A stretch of DNA of 64,000 bases from Hymenobacter profundi (GCF_019334315.1 NZ_JAHWGL010000013.1:1-64000), one strand, 5' to 3'; shown: positions 8,726-18,109, counted from the stretch's first letter. A program made the numbers and translations. The notes: generated by a model not told the origin, from the letters alone.

Positions 8726-11245
8726 ATGAAACGCTTCTTCTACTTACCGACCTTTTTGCGTTGCCAAGCAGTAGTATTTCTACTAGCATGGTTGAGTTGT
8801 GCCACAGCACTTGCCCAAAGTCCCATTACGCGAGTTATCTACACTAAAGCGGGCACGGCAAAGGTAATGAAAGGCAGCGCTACTGTTACGGCGCAGGTTA
8901 AGGTGCTAGGGGCTAGTCTTAACACTCGAACAACTACCCTATCTTTTGGAAACGTTGTGAATGGCGAAGCTGCAGCTGATGAAGGCACAACGTCCTTCGA
9001 TAGCTACACTCTACTTACCAACAACTTAACTCAAACAACAATAGCCGCCGCTTTAAATATTAGTGTGTTGTCGCTAGCGGAAGCACAAATTACAGGGCAG
9101 TCGACGCCTACCTCGGTGCGCGTGGATATGGCTGCGACCGTTAAAAAAGGCAATCGGGCGGGCATCGTGATAAGTGGTGACAACTCACTGCTGAATGTGT
9201 CGCTGCTGAACGCTGTGTACGTGCAAACGTACCTGAACGAAACGCCCGTGCAGCGTATTCCGGTTGCAGAGCTGGTAGGGGTTGAGTCGAGCCTGACCAG
9301 CTCGCTGCGCAACAACTTACCCTTGTTTAACAACCGCCCTACCCGCGCCGGCTTTATTGCCAGCGGCGACTTCAACAAAATAGAGCTGGTAACAGCAGGG
9401 GTGCTGAATCTGAGCTACGGCATACGCTTCTACTACGCCTTTGGCTTCGACGACCAAAATTCAACGATACAATACAAAGGCGCGCTGTCGAACAATGTTA
9501 GCCCGGTGGAGGGCCAGGAGTACAGCACCCAATCCCGTGGAGCCAACGGGCTGGTATGTGTGAATGTGAATTCGAACATCGACAACTCGCAGAACGCCGC
9601 CAATGACGATCTGGCTGACTTTGCCACGTTCCGGAACCTGCTGAATATAAGCGTGCTGAACTGCCCGGCTACCCTGCGCGTGAAGCTGCGCAGCACAGGA
9701 GGCCCTACCGGGTATCGTGCCGGATTTGTGATCGGCAACGGTGGCCTGCTTGACCTAAACCTGTTGCAGAACGTGCGCCTGAGCACCTACCTAAATGATG
9801 CACTACAGGAAAGCGCTTCCGGAGCTAACTTGCTGCGGGTGAATGTGCTGCCCGACAACCGCTATTTCCTGAGCTTCCAGACGACGAAGCCATTCAACCA
9901 GGTACAGATCAGCCTGAATGGGGCAGTAAACGTGCTGGACAACCTGAACGTGTACTATGGCTTTGGCATTGAAGAAGCAGCCTTCAGTGACCCAGACCCA
10001 GTCTTTTCTGACTTTGAAGATCCTACCGATAAATTCCAAGTGGCTACCCTCACACCGAATGCCAGTGGTTTGCTGACAGTTAGTGCCTGTGCTTCTGTTA
10101 TCGGCAGTAGCTGCGCAGGGTTTCAGGACCCAAGCTTTGCTGCCAAGCGCAACCTAACTACCACTTATGCTCAGATCAAGGGCTCATTGGTGAATTTAAA
10201 TGTGAATCAGGGCCTGGCATTGGCCGTGAAGCTTAACGGTGCCAACAAAGTGGCAAGCGGGAAAGCAGGTAAAGCAGGCAACCGCACCGGATTTGTCTTC
10301 GACTACACCGACAACGGAGGACTAGTAGGGGGCCTGTTGAGCGCGGGTGTCTTATCCAATTTCACCATCACGACCTATCGCGAAGGCCAAACCACTGCTG
10401 GTAAAGGTAATAATACCAGCGCGGTGCCTTCGCTGATAGCAGTGGAGAGCGTGTCGGGAGCCAACCTTGCGCAGGCAACAATCCTAGGCGGCAGCACGGG
10501 TCGGCAAGCCCTGTCTTTCGTAGCCACGCAGGATTTTGATTGGGTAGAGCTAACTACTACCAACACGGTAGGCACTGTGCAGGATACGCGCATCTATTAC
10601 GCTTTTGCCGAGGAGCTGCGGGGCTTCTTCCCTGAAAACCTCGTGAATCCTACCAACCCGCTACCCGTCGAGATGACAGCCTTCACGGTGCGCGCCACAA
10701 ATCAGGGAGGCGAACTGCGCTGGAAAACGGCTTCGGAGCAAAATAATAGCCTGTTTGTCGTGGAACGAGCCGTGCAGCAAGGCGCCGATGCCGTTTTTCA
10801 AGCTATTGGTCAGGTAGCTGGCGCAGGCACCACAACCACCGCCCAACAGTACCGCTACCTAGATGCAACGGCTGCCGAGCAGAGCACCGGCACGGTATAC
10901 TACCGCTTGCGACAGGTAGACACCAATGGTAACGAGTCGTTTTCGCCGGTAGTAGCGGCCACATTTGAAGAGCAAACACTGGCTGTATCGCTTCAGCTGG
11001 CCCCCAACCCCGCCGGAGCAGCCGAGATGATGCGTGTGCTGGTAGGATCTGTAAAAGAAGGTACCGTGGGGCAGCAACTGGTAGTGTATGACGCGCAAGG
11101 CCGACAGGTGAATGCTATGGCCGTAACAGACCGTGCTACCCTGCTCCCAACTCAGAACCTGGGCCAGGGCCTCTACCACGTGGTGCTACTGAACGCCGCC
11201 GGCAAGCGCCTCACCAGCCAGCGTCTGATTATTGCAGGACGTTAA
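8726..11245 (+). CDS. Large secreted repeat protein with T9SS type A sorting domain
   Basis: 839 residues. A signal peptide covers about residues 1-31 (ending ATALAQS). Three diverged copies of a module of roughly 100 residues begin near residues 142, 330 and 518. Each opens with a [NY]R[AT]GxV signature and closes with a YY[AG]F[GA] signature near 235, 410 and 624. After NPLPVEMTAF at about residue 648 comes a fibronectin-like segment common in cell-surface proteins of this group. The end (about 755-839) is a T9SS type A sorting domain: LAPNP, VYDAQGRQV, LGQGLYHVVLL and a basic tail. It is probably exported across the outer membrane and anchored at or released from the surface. No enzymatic motif is seen, so adhesion or matrix roles are guesses. 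Confidence 0.88.
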   Translation: MKRFFYLPTFLRCQAVVFLLAWLSCATALAQSPITRVIYTKAGTAKVMKGSATVTAQVKVLGASLNTRTTTLSFGNVVNGEAAADEGTTSFDSYTLLTNNLTQTTIAAALNISVLSLAEAQITGQSTPTSVRVDMAATVKKGNRAGIVISGDNSLLNVSLLNAVYVQTYLNETPVQRIPVAELVGVESSLTSSLRNNLPLFNNRPTRAGFIASGDFNKIELVTAGVLNLSYGIRFYYAFGFDDQNSTIQYKGALSNNVSPVEGQEYSTQSRGANGLVCVNVNSNIDNSQNAANDDLADFATFRNLLNISVLNCPATLRVKLRSTGGPTGYRAGFVIGNGGLLDLNLLQNVRLSTYLNDALQESASGANLLRVNVLPDNRYFLSFQTTKPFNQVQISLNGAVNVLDNLNVYYGFGIEEAAFSDPDPVFSDFEDPTDKFQVATLTPNASGLLTVSACASVIGSSCAGFQDPSFAAKRNLTTTYAQIKGSLVNLNVNQGLALAVKLNGANKVASGKAGKAGNRTGFVFDYTDNGGLVGGLLSAGVLSNFTITTYREGQTTAGKGNNTSAVPSLIAVESVSGANLAQATILGGSTGRQALSFVATQDFDWVELTTTNTVGTVQDTRIYYAFAEELRGFFPENLVNPTNPLPVEMTAFTVRATNQGGELRWKTASEQNNSLFVVERAVQQGADAVFQAIGQVAGAGTTTTAQQYRYLDATAAEQSTGTVYYRLRQVDTNGNESFSPVVAATFEEQTLAVSLQLAPNPAGAAEMMRVLVGSVKEGTVGQQLVVYDAQGRQVNAMAVTDRATLLPTQNLGQGLYHVVLLNAAGKRLTSQRLIIAGR

Positions 11246-11296
11246 TCTGATACCATATAGACTTGTCCTTACGTTAAGATCCGTGTAAAAAAGAAC

Positions 11297-11334
11297 GTCA
11301 TGCTTCATCTGGCGTCCGCTTGTCGAAGCATGAC
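11297..11334. repeat. Short inverted repeat (GTCATGCTTC type)
   Basis: Perfect 10-bp arms GTCATGCTTC and GAAGCATGAC around an 18-nt loop that contains CTTGTCGAAGCATGAC-like sequence. It looks like a short copy of a second palindromic spacer family distinct from the GTCATCCTGA family. It lies just downstream of the large T9SS gene. Confidence 0.6.
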
Positions 11335-11385
11335 AGACATTTTTTCGATTCTTATTATTCAGGAACAGGTCTTATATATACAAGC

Positions 11386-11419
11386 ACAACGCCACTTCTT
11401 GCAAAAGGAGTGGCGTTGT
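11386..11419. terminator. Hairpin between convergent genes
   Basis: Arms ACAACGCCAC and GTGGCGTTGT with a 14-nt loop. It lies between the T9SS gene (plus, ends 11245) and the DUF4468 gene (minus, ends 11460). T residues follow only weakly, so termination strength is uncertain. Confidence 0.55.
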
Positions 11420-11459
11420 TATGAAGGGAGTTATCGGTGGCCTAAAGAGCAGCCTCAGG

Positions 11460-12014
11460 CTAGTTCAACCCTACTGTATCGTCGCTTTCGCCTTCGTGGC
11501 TATTCATGTAGGAACGGAAAGACAGCGCGACTTCGCTAGCCAGCGAAGAAGCCTGCGCCCGCACGCGCCGGTCGTTGTTGGTGCGGCTGTTGGTGCGGTC
11601 GGCAGCTAATTGGGCCACGTAGTCGTCCAGAGGTATAGTGGTAGCGGGCTGTTTTTCGTTTGGGACTACCTCGAAAGCACCCACGTTGTAGTCGTAGCCA
11701 TTATCAGTAGCGCGAAACACGAACTCAAAGCGGACCATTGTTTCAATGGGCTTGTTGTTGTCGAGCGTTTTCACCTTACCCGTACCCCGCAACCGGAGAG
11801 TGCCCGCGGCGGCATCAGCCTTCACATCCATCTTAGGGGTATATGCAAACCCTTTCTCGCTCCAGGCCAGCGCGTGCTGATACAGTGCTCGGCGACCAGC
11901 CCCCGACACCTGTACCTGCTCACCGTAGGCAACCGGGCTAGCAGACTGCGCCAGCGATGGTAAGGATAGCAACAGCAAACTGCCTAGCAGGAAACCAAGA
12001 AACGTGTTTTTCAT
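11460..12014 (-). CDS. DUF4468-like periplasmic protein
   Basis: 184 residues with a signal peptide (MKNTFLGFLLGSLLLLSLP, cleavage near SLAQSA). The mature part has the pattern of DUF4468 (TBP-like fold): a basic segment RRALYQHALAWSEK, an acidic strand pair, then MVRFEFVFRATDNGYDY. The start at 12014 is chosen because it gives a clean signal peptide; the frame continues upstream to 12080 without sense. A paralogous protein lies at 27115-27666. The function of the family is not established; export to the periplasm is the only firm inference. Confidence 0.75.
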   Translation of the reverse strand: MKNTFLGFLLGSLLLLSLPSLAQSASPVAYGEQVQVSGAGRRALYQHALAWSEKGFAYTPKMDVKADAAAGTLRLRGTGKVKTLDNNKPIETMVRFEFVFRATDNGYDYNVGAFEVVPNEKQPATTIPLDDYVAQLAADRTNSRTNNDRRVRAQASSLASEVALSFRSYMNSHEGESDDTVGLN

Positions 12015-12279
12015 AGAAAGGAAGTGAAACAGGTAAATAGTAACAGAAGCACAAACATACGCCACTGTTGGGCCACGCACGTAATAGGCTATGTTATGAA
12101 TATATCAAGAAGAGTGCCGGGTGCGCAGGTTTTTGCTTCGATACTTCTTTTGATTTTTCGGTAGTTCCTGCTTTCCTCTGTGTAAGTAGTCAAAGCGGTT
12201 TTTTCGTGCCCACACGAGGCAAATAGAATCCGTATTAGATCCAGCGCAACAACCGTATGCAAGGCGCTGCTACAAAATG

Positions 12280-12304
12280 CGCCCGGTGCAAGCTGGGCGT
12301 TTTT
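12280..12304 (+). terminator. Short hairpin with T-run upstream of pyrF
   Basis: CGCCC/GGGCG stem with a 10-nt loop followed by TTTTT. It lies upstream of the likely pyrF promoter, so it is read as a terminator insulating the operon rather than as an attenuator. Confidence 0.5.
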
Positions 12305-12335
12305 GCTTCTAGCAAACGATTAGCTGTTAGCTTTG
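12302..12335 (+). promoter_or_regulatory. Candidate promoter of the pyrF-purM cluster
   Basis: TTTG at 12302-12305 and TAGCTTTG at 12328-12335, separated by 22 nt, match the Bacteroidota -33/-7 consensus TTTG and TAnnTTTG. Transcription would begin near 12342, about 30 nt before the pyrF ATG. Confidence 0.65.
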
Positions 12336-12373
12336 CATCCGACATCACGTAGCTGCTAACAACTCAAAAGACC

Positions 12374-13156
12374 ATGAACAAGCTGCTTTCCCGCATCCAG
12401 CGCGTCGATTCGCTGCTGTGCGTGGGTCTTGATCCTATCGGGGAGGATGCGCAGGTAGCCGGCCGCCTGGCCGAAGTTATCGAGCAGACCGCCGCGTATG
12501 CTGCCGCCTTCAAGCCTAATCTGGCGTTCTTTCTGAGCCGAGAAAACGGTGTGGCCTTATTGCGCGACACTATCCAACGGATTCCGCAGGATATTCCAGT
12601 AATTCTGGACGGTAAGTTTGGGGACATCTCCAACACCGCCGACCACTACGCCCGCTTCGCCTACGACGTGGTAGGCGCCGATGCCGTAACGGTGAACCCC
12701 TACATGGGCGACGACGCCATCGTACCGTTTCTGCGCGAGGGCAAAATGGTCTTTGTGCTGGCCAAAACCAGCAATAAGCCTACTCACTCCCTGCAAGACA
12801 TGGCCCTCACGAGCGGTGGCGTCCTCAGCGACCAAGCCGCCCGCATCAGCGGCAAGTTGGATGAGGAGAATGGTGGAGTAGGGCTGGTGGTAGGCGCTAC
12901 CCAATCCGAAGCCATGGCACGTGTGCGCGAGCTGTGCCCTACCCAATGGTTTCTGGTGCCTGGCGTGGGTGCCCAGGGCGGCGACCTGGCCGCTACCCTC
13001 CGTGCCGGCCTACGCCCCGACGGTTTGGGCGTGCTCATCAACTCCTCGCGGGCCATCTGGCAAGCGGCCGATGCTGGCGCTGCTGCCCAAGAGCTGATGA
13101 TGCAGATCAATGAGCATCGGCAGGTAGCAAAAATTGATACGGTAGCCCAGGGTTGA
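12374..13156 (+). CDS. pyrF: Orotidine 5'-phosphate decarboxylase
   Basis: A 260-residue TIM-barrel enzyme of the longer (type 2) PyrF subfamily that converts OMP to UMP, the last step of de novo pyrimidine synthesis. The N-terminus has LLCVGLDP. The catalytic Asp-Lys-Asp array is in VILDGKFGDISNTA (Asp79, Lys81, Asp84). Phosphate-binding segments lie near the end (PGVGAQGGD and INSSRAI). It begins a long same-strand run of nucleotide biosynthesis genes and has a good promoter just upstream. A small hairpin overlaps its stop codon. Confidence 0.96.
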   Translation: MNKLLSRIQRVDSLLCVGLDPIGEDAQVAGRLAEVIEQTAAYAAAFKPNLAFFLSRENGVALLRDTIQRIPQDIPVILDGKFGDISNTADHYARFAYDVVGADAVTVNPYMGDDAIVPFLREGKMVFVLAKTSNKPTHSLQDMALTSGGVLSDQAARISGKLDEENGGVGLVVGATQSEAMARVRELCPTQWFLVPGVGAQGGDLAATLRAGLRPDGLGVLINSSRAIWQAADAGAAAQELMMQINEHRQVAKIDTVAQG

Positions 13157-13168
13157 ACCCTTGGGCTA
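13143..13168. repeat. Hairpin repeat at the pyrF stop codon
   Basis: TAGCCCAGGGTT and AACCCTTGGGCTA form a stem with one bulge around a 1-nt spacer, spanning the pyrF stop. A decayed copy of the same words (AGCCCAGAGTTTTAACCCTG) follows near 13217. It may be an intercistronic RNA structure or a short dispersed repeat. Confidence 0.55.
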
Positions 13169-13265
13169 TGCATCGCCTGAACTGCCTGCATAGCAGCACT
13201 ATTAATGCCGTTTCATAGCCCAGAGTTTTAACCCTGTGGCGTCTTATGTATAATAGTATACTCCC

Positions 13266-13877
13266 TTGACCACTCACACCTCTCTACCCGCCGAAACCCT
13301 GGAACAGCAACTGGTGCAGGAAAACGCACTGTTGCGTGGGCACTTCCGCCTGTCTTCTGGCTTGCATTCTGATACGTACGTGCAGTGCGCGCGCTTCCTG
13401 CGCCGGCCCGATCTGGCAGCACCCGCCGCGGCCGAGCTAGCTCGCCAAATCCGGGAAGCCGGCTTGCAGCCCGATACTGTGGTAGGCCCCGCTATGGGCG
13501 GCGTCGTGATTGGCTACGAGCTGGCTCGGCAGTTAGGCGTGCCCGGTATTTTCACAGAGCGCGATGCCGATGGGCAAATGACCCTGCGCCGCGGCTTCAC
13601 CATAGAGCCCGGCGAGCGGATTATTATTGCCGAAGACGTAGTGACTACGGGCAAGAGCACCAACGAAGTAGCCCGCCTGCTGACCGAAATGGGAGCAGAA
13701 ATTTTGGCCGTGGCCAGTTTAATTGACCGCACTAGTGGGAAAGCTGAGCTTTCTTTTCCGAACTTTGCATTGCTGCCGGTCACGGCAGCCACCTACGCAC
13801 CCGATGATTGCCCGCTGTGTCGGGCAGGTATTCCGGTAGTGAAGCCCGGCAGCCGGCCGGACAAAGCGTTTTCTTAA
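13266..13877 (+). CDS. pyrE: Orotate phosphoribosyltransferase
   Basis: A 203-residue PRTase that joins orotate and PRPP to give OMP, the step before PyrF. The PRPP-binding loop is IIIAEDVVTTGKS, and the flexible-loop region lies around FTERDADGQMTLRRGF. There is no in-frame ATG before the conserved core; the only sensible start is the TTG at 13266, giving MTTHTSLPAETLEQQL. The C-terminus carries DDCPLCRAG, an extension with two Cys found in many OPRTases. The gene sits 109 nt after pyrF and 37 nt before purL. Confidence 0.94.
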   Translation: MTTHTSLPAETLEQQLVQENALLRGHFRLSSGLHSDTYVQCARFLRRPDLAAPAAAELARQIREAGLQPDTVVGPAMGGVVIGYELARQLGVPGIFTERDADGQMTLRRGFTIEPGERIIIAEDVVTTGKSTNEVARLLTEMGAEILAVASLIDRTSGKAELSFPNFALLPVTAATYAPDDCPLCRAGIPVVKPGSRPDKAFS

Positions 13878-13914
13878 ACCTACCCTACGCTGGACGTAGG
13901 GCAAGGCATTTCCG

Positions 13915-16900
13915 GTGGCAGTTGGGTGCATCCTACTCTATAAAGGGGAGGAGAGCCGGCGGCAGCGGAAAATAGCAAACCTTATTTCCTTCCTTTTGGA
14001 ATCTATCCAACGAACCATTCAGCTGCGGCTCAAGCCTACCCGTCACGACGGAGAAGGTCAGCGCGTAGCCGAAGCAGCCCAGCGCCATCTGGGCCTGCGC
14101 ACTGGGCGCGTGCAAAGCACTGCTCTCTACACTGTGCGCTACCCCCTCACCGACGAGCAGCTGCACAGCTTTGCCACGCGCTGCTTGCAAGACCCGGTGC
14201 TGCACGATGTGGCCCTGGACGAGTTTCGCCCCACTGACTCCATCTATAAGAGTTATATTCTGGTAGCCAAGCTGCCCGGCGTAACCGATGACGAAGGCAT
14301 CTCGGCGCAAAATGCGCTGGGTGACTTCCTCAACCAGCCGCTCGACACGCACACCCAGCATATCTTCAGTAAACGGCTCTACTTCCTGGAGCACGAGCTG
14401 CCCGCGCAGGATCTGCGCCGCCTGGCCGAAGAACTGCTGGGCAACAAGATGATCAACCGCTTCGAAACCGGCCCCCTCTCCGAGCTGCGCGACTACACGC
14501 CGCGCCCCGGTGGCGGGGCCGAAGCCATTACGGAGCTAGTGCCGCTGGTGGGCCTCACCGACGAGGAGCTAGTGAAGCTGTCGAAAGACAACCTCTACGC
14601 CCTGAACCTGGAGGAAATGCGCGCCGTGCGCGACCACTACGCCACGATTGCGGCCGAGCGCGAAGACGCCGGCCTCCCCGCCGACCCCACCGACTGCGAG
14701 CTGGAAATCATTGCCCAAACGTGGTCGGAGCACTGCAAGCACAAGGAGTTTTCGGCCGTTATCAACTATAGGGATGCAACGACGGGCGAGACCAAGCAAA
14801 TTGACTCGCTGTTCAAGACCTACATCCGCAACGCCACCGCCGAGGTAGACCGCCAGCTGCGCGCCAACGGCAACGACTGGCTGATTAAGGTGTTCTCGGA
14901 CAACGCCGGTGCCGTGCGCATCAACCCCGAGTCGTTGTTTGTATGGAAGGTGGAAACGCACAACTCGCCCTCGGCCATCGACCCCTACGGCGGAGCTATT
15001 ACCGGCATCCTGGGCAACAACCGCGACCCGCTGGCGACCGGCATTGGTGGTGCGCGTTTGCTGTTCAATACCAACGTGTTGTGCTTCGGAAATCCTGAGT
15101 TCAACGGCACGTTGCTTTCCAACCAACTGCACCCACGCCGTATTTTTGAAGGCGTGCGTAAGGGCATCGAAGACGGCGGTAACAAGTCGGGTGTGCCTAC
15201 GGTGAATGGCAGCATTGTGTTTGATGACCGTTACGCCGGTAAGCCGCTGGTGTACTGCGGCACCGGTGCCGTGATGCCCATGCAACTGGCTGGTGAGGAT
15301 TCTTGGGAAAAGAAGATTGACCCGCAAGACCGCATCATCATGGCTGGGGGTAGGGTAGGCAAGGACGGCATCCACGGTGCTACCTTTTCCAGCATCGAGC
15401 TGGACGAAACCTCGCCCGCCACGGCCGTGCAAATCGGCTCGCCCATCACCCAAAAGTTGGCGATGGACTTCCTCATCATTGCCACGCGGCGCGGCCTCAT
15501 CAAGTGCAGCACCGACAACGGTGCGGGCGGCCTTTCGTCCAGCATCGGCGAACTGGCCACTATTTCGGGCGGCGCGGTGGTAGAGCTGGAGAAGGTGCCG
15601 CTGAAATATTCGGGCTTGCGGCCCTGGGAAATCTTTGTTTCCGAATCGCAAGAGCGTTTCTCGCTGGCCGTGGAGCCGGCTAAGCTCGATGAGCTGTTGG
15701 CGCTGGGTAGGGAAATGGAAGTGGAGCTGACCGACATCGGCTACTTCACCGCCGACGGCTACCTCGATGTGCGCTTTGCCGGTGAGGCCGTGGCGAAGCT
15801 GGATATGCACTTCCTGCACGAAGGCGTGCCGCGCAAAGTGCTGGAAGCCGAGTTGGCGCAGCCCAACGCACAGGAGCCCGCCCTACCCATTGAAACGGAT
15901 TACACCGACACGCTCCGCCGCCTGCTGGGCTCGCTCAACATCTGCTCGCGCGAATCCGTGATTCGGCAGTACGACCACGAGGTAAAAGGCCGCACCATTG
16001 TGAAGCCCCTGATGGGTGCTACCGGCCAGGCCCCGCAGGATGCCGCCGTAGTGCGCTTCAATTTTGAAAGCTGGGAAGGTGTGGCTGTGAGCAACGGCAT
16101 CCTACCTCGCTACGGCGATTTGGACGCCTACCAGATGTCGGCGGGCTCGTTTGACGAGGCGGTGCGGCAAATTATTGCCGTGGGCGGCAAGCTGCCCAAC
16201 CTCACGCCTGGCGACGGTACGTTCTGGTCCGTAAACGACAACTTCTGCGTGCCCGATTCGGTGTACGATGAGGTAGGCAACCCTGACGGCAAGCACAAGC
16301 TGGCCAAGCTGGTGCAGATGTGCGAGGCCCTGCGCGACGCCACGGCCGCCTACTGCATCCCGCTCACGAGCGGCAAGGACTCGATGAAGAACGACTTCAA
16401 GGCCGACGGCGTGAAGATTTCGGTGCCGCCTACGGTGCTGTATTCCATGACCGCCAAAATGGAAGACGTGCGCCGGGCCGTCACCTCAGACTTCAAGCAG
16501 GAAGACGACGTGGTGTACTTACTGGGCGAAACCTACGACGAACTGGGTGGCTCGGAGTTCTACGCGCTGCATGGTGAGCTGGGCGCCAACGTGCCCCAAG
16601 TGCGCTTCAACAAGGCCAAGGAACTCTATGTAACGATAGGGGAGGCCAACGACCAGAACCTCATCCAATCCTGCCACGACCTGAGCGACGGCGGGCTAGC
16701 CGTAGCACTGGCCGAGGCCACCTTCGGCTACGGTTTTGGGGTTGAGGTAGAGCTGACCGGCGAGTTGAGCCTGATGGCTCAACTATTCTCGGAGTCGCAC
16801 TCACGCTTTGTGGCTACAGTAGCACCCGAGGATGTGGTAGCTTTTGAAGCATTGCTGAAAGGCCGCACTACCCGTCTCGGTACCGTAACTAGCAATAGCC

Positions 16901-17055
16901 GCTTCACGGTGCGCCACGCGGGCCAAGTAGTGATTGACGCCGATGTGAACGACTTGCGCGAAACGTGGTCGAACGGGCCGGTGAACAAGATAATCGGGCT
17001 GGACCTGGATGCCGTGCGCAATGCCAACGAAGGCTCAACCAGTGGACTGGGATAA
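13915..17055 (+). CDS. purL: Phosphoribosylformylglycinamidine synthase, synthetase subunit (large-type PurL without glutaminase)
   Basis: Makes FGAM from FGAR, ATP and ammonia. About 1040 residues: a PurS-like N-terminal domain (to about 160), a linker domain, then two AIR-synthase-like halves. Visible motifs are TWSEHCKHKEFSA, VETHNSPSAIDPYGGA and GKDSMKND. The usual C-terminal glutaminase of the fused large PurL is absent; it is encoded by the next gene. So a fused enzyme appears split into two polypeptides. No in-frame ATG precedes the conserved N-terminal domain. The GTG at 13915 is used here; a TTG at 13996, just before ESIQRTIQLRL, is at least as likely. A 7-bp hairpin (13883-13901) lies in the pyrE-purL spacer. 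Confidence 0.95.
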   Translation: MAVGCILLYKGEESRRQRKIANLISFLLESIQRTIQLRLKPTRHDGEGQRVAEAAQRHLGLRTGRVQSTALYTVRYPLTDEQLHSFATRCLQDPVLHDVALDEFRPTDSIYKSYILVAKLPGVTDDEGISAQNALGDFLNQPLDTHTQHIFSKRLYFLEHELPAQDLRRLAEELLGNKMINRFETGPLSELRDYTPRPGGGAEAITELVPLVGLTDEELVKLSKDNLYALNLEEMRAVRDHYATIAAEREDAGLPADPTDCELEIIAQTWSEHCKHKEFSAVINYRDATTGETKQIDSLFKTYIRNATAEVDRQLRANGNDWLIKVFSDNAGAVRINPESLFVWKVETHNSPSAIDPYGGAITGILGNNRDPLATGIGGARLLFNTNVLCFGNPEFNGTLLSNQLHPRRIFEGVRKGIEDGGNKSGVPTVNGSIVFDDRYAGKPLVYCGTGAVMPMQLAGEDSWEKKIDPQDRIIMAGGRVGKDGIHGATFSSIELDETSPATAVQIGSPITQKLAMDFLIIATRRGLIKCSTDNGAGGLSSSIGELATISGGAVVELEKVPLKYSGLRPWEIFVSESQERFSLAVEPAKLDELLALGREMEVELTDIGYFTADGYLDVRFAGEAVAKLDMHFLHEGVPRKVLEAELAQPNAQEPALPIETDYTDTLRRLLGSLNICSRESVIRQYDHEVKGRTIVKPLMGATGQAPQDAAVVRFNFESWEGVAVSNGILPRYGDLDAYQMSAGSFDEAVRQIIAVGGKLPNLTPGDGTFWSVNDNFCVPDSVYDEVGNPDGKHKLAKLVQMCEALRDATAAYCIPLTSGKDSMKNDFKADGVKISVPPTVLYSMTAKMEDVRRAVTSDFKQEDDVVYLLGETYDELGGSEFYALHGELGANVPQVRFNKAKELYVTIGEANDQNLIQSCHDLSDGGLAVALAEATFGYGFGVEVELTGELSLMAQLFSESHSRFVATVAPEDVVAFEALLKGRTTRLGTVTSNSRFTVRHAGQVVIDADVNDLRETWSNGPVNKIIGLDLDAVRNANEGSTSGLG

Positions 17056-17242
17056 GCATATGGAAGACAAACCACTCATGCCCGACCTGAACGCGCCGCC
17101 CCACCAGCAGCGCGACGATACCCCGCCACCCCAAACAGCGGACGGCAACTTTCTGGTGCCCGGTTACAAAAGTGTAGACGCCGGCCACGAAACCACAGAA
17201 CCTTTGAAAAGCACACAGGAACAAGCTAACAGCCAACAGCTA

Positions 17243-18109
17243 ATGGCTAACAGCTCAAACGTAAAGGCTCTCATCCTAACGGGTTTTGGTATCAACTGCG
17301 AAGAAGAATTCGCGGCGGCCTACCGCCTGGCGGGCGCCGAGCCTACCATTGTGCACCTCAACCAGGTGCTACACGGTGAGATCAGTATTCACGATTTCGA
17401 TATTCTGAACTTCCCTGGCGGCTTCAGCTTCGGCGACGATTTGGGCTCGGGCGTGGTGCTGGCCAACAAGCTGCGCTACCGTAAAAACGCCGAGGGTCGC
17501 ACGCTGCTAGATGATATCCGGCAGTTTATTGCCGATGGCAAGTTTGTGCTGGGCATCTGCAACGGGTTTCAGGTGCTTGTAAAGTTGGGCTTGCTGCCCG
17601 ACCTCGCCGGAAACGTGACGCCCGAAGTGACCTTGACGCACAACGCCTCCGGCCGCTACGAGGACCGTTGGGTGCGTCTCAAGGTGAATCCAGCGGCCAA
17701 CACGCCTTTCCTCAAAGGCATCGATACGTTGGAAGTACCCGTGCGCCACGGCGAAGGCCGTCTCATCATTCCTGATGCTACCACGCGGGAGCAACTTGTG
17801 CAGCGCGGCCTTAACGTGCTGACCTACTGCGACAGCACAGGCTGCGAGGTGTCGGCCTACCCCTACAACCCCAACGGGGCCGACCTCAACTGCGCTGGCC
17901 TGACCGACACCACCGGCCAGGTATTTGGCTTGATGCCGCACCCCGAGGCCTTCCTGTCGCTCTACAACCACCCGGAATGGACGCGCCGCAAGCGGCAGGA
18001 CCCTACCCTTTCAGAAGAGGGCGATGGGTTACGCATCTTCCGCAACATTGTAGAGCACGTGCAACAGCACGTGGGCCTACCCCACGCGGAAGCCACTTCC
18101 GCGTCCTAA
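17243..18109 (+). CDS. purQ: Phosphoribosylformylglycinamidine synthase, glutaminase subunit (PurQ-like)
   Basis: A class I glutamine amidotransferase supplying ammonia to PurL. The nucleophile Cys is in LGICNGFQVLVKLG, and the His/Glu pair is in LMPHPEAFL near the end. It is 288 residues from the ATG at 17243, which gives MANSSNVKALILTGFG directly before the first strand. The frame stays open upstream to an ATG at 17060, only 4 nt after the purL stop, which would add a 61-residue Pro/Gln-rich low-complexity segment. That segment could be a relic of the PurL-glutaminase linker or a translated spacer. It ends in a small direct-repeat patch of GCTAACAGC-like words. Confidence 0.9.
   Translation: MANSSNVKALILTGFGINCEEEFAAAYRLAGAEPTIVHLNQVLHGEISIHDFDILNFPGGFSFGDDLGSGVVLANKLRYRKNAEGRTLLDDIRQFIADGKFVLGICNGFQVLVKLGLLPDLAGNVTPEVTLTHNASGRYEDRWVRLKVNPAANTPFLKGIDTLEVPVRHGEGRLIIPDATTREQLVQRGLNVLTYCDSTGCEVSAYPYNPNGADLNCAGLTDTTGQVFGLMPHPEAFLSLYNHPEWTRRKRQDPTLSEEGDGLRIFRNIVEHVQQHVGLPHAEATSAS

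Noticed and set aside
12242-12304. Hairpins upstream of pyrF considered as a pyrimidine attenuator
   Set aside because: A good promoter (TTTG-N22-TAGCTTTG) lies downstream of the hairpin, so it would not be in the pyrF transcript.
14569-15819. 416-residue minus-strand open frame within purL
   Set aside because: It is the antisense shadow of a clearly conserved synthetase; it has no recognisable domains and exists because of high GC third positions.
17060-17242. N-terminal extension of the glutaminase subunit as part of the mature protein
   Set aside because: Low-complexity Pro/Gln-rich sequence with small direct repeats and no domain; the ATG at 17243 abuts the first conserved strand. It is kept only as an alternative.
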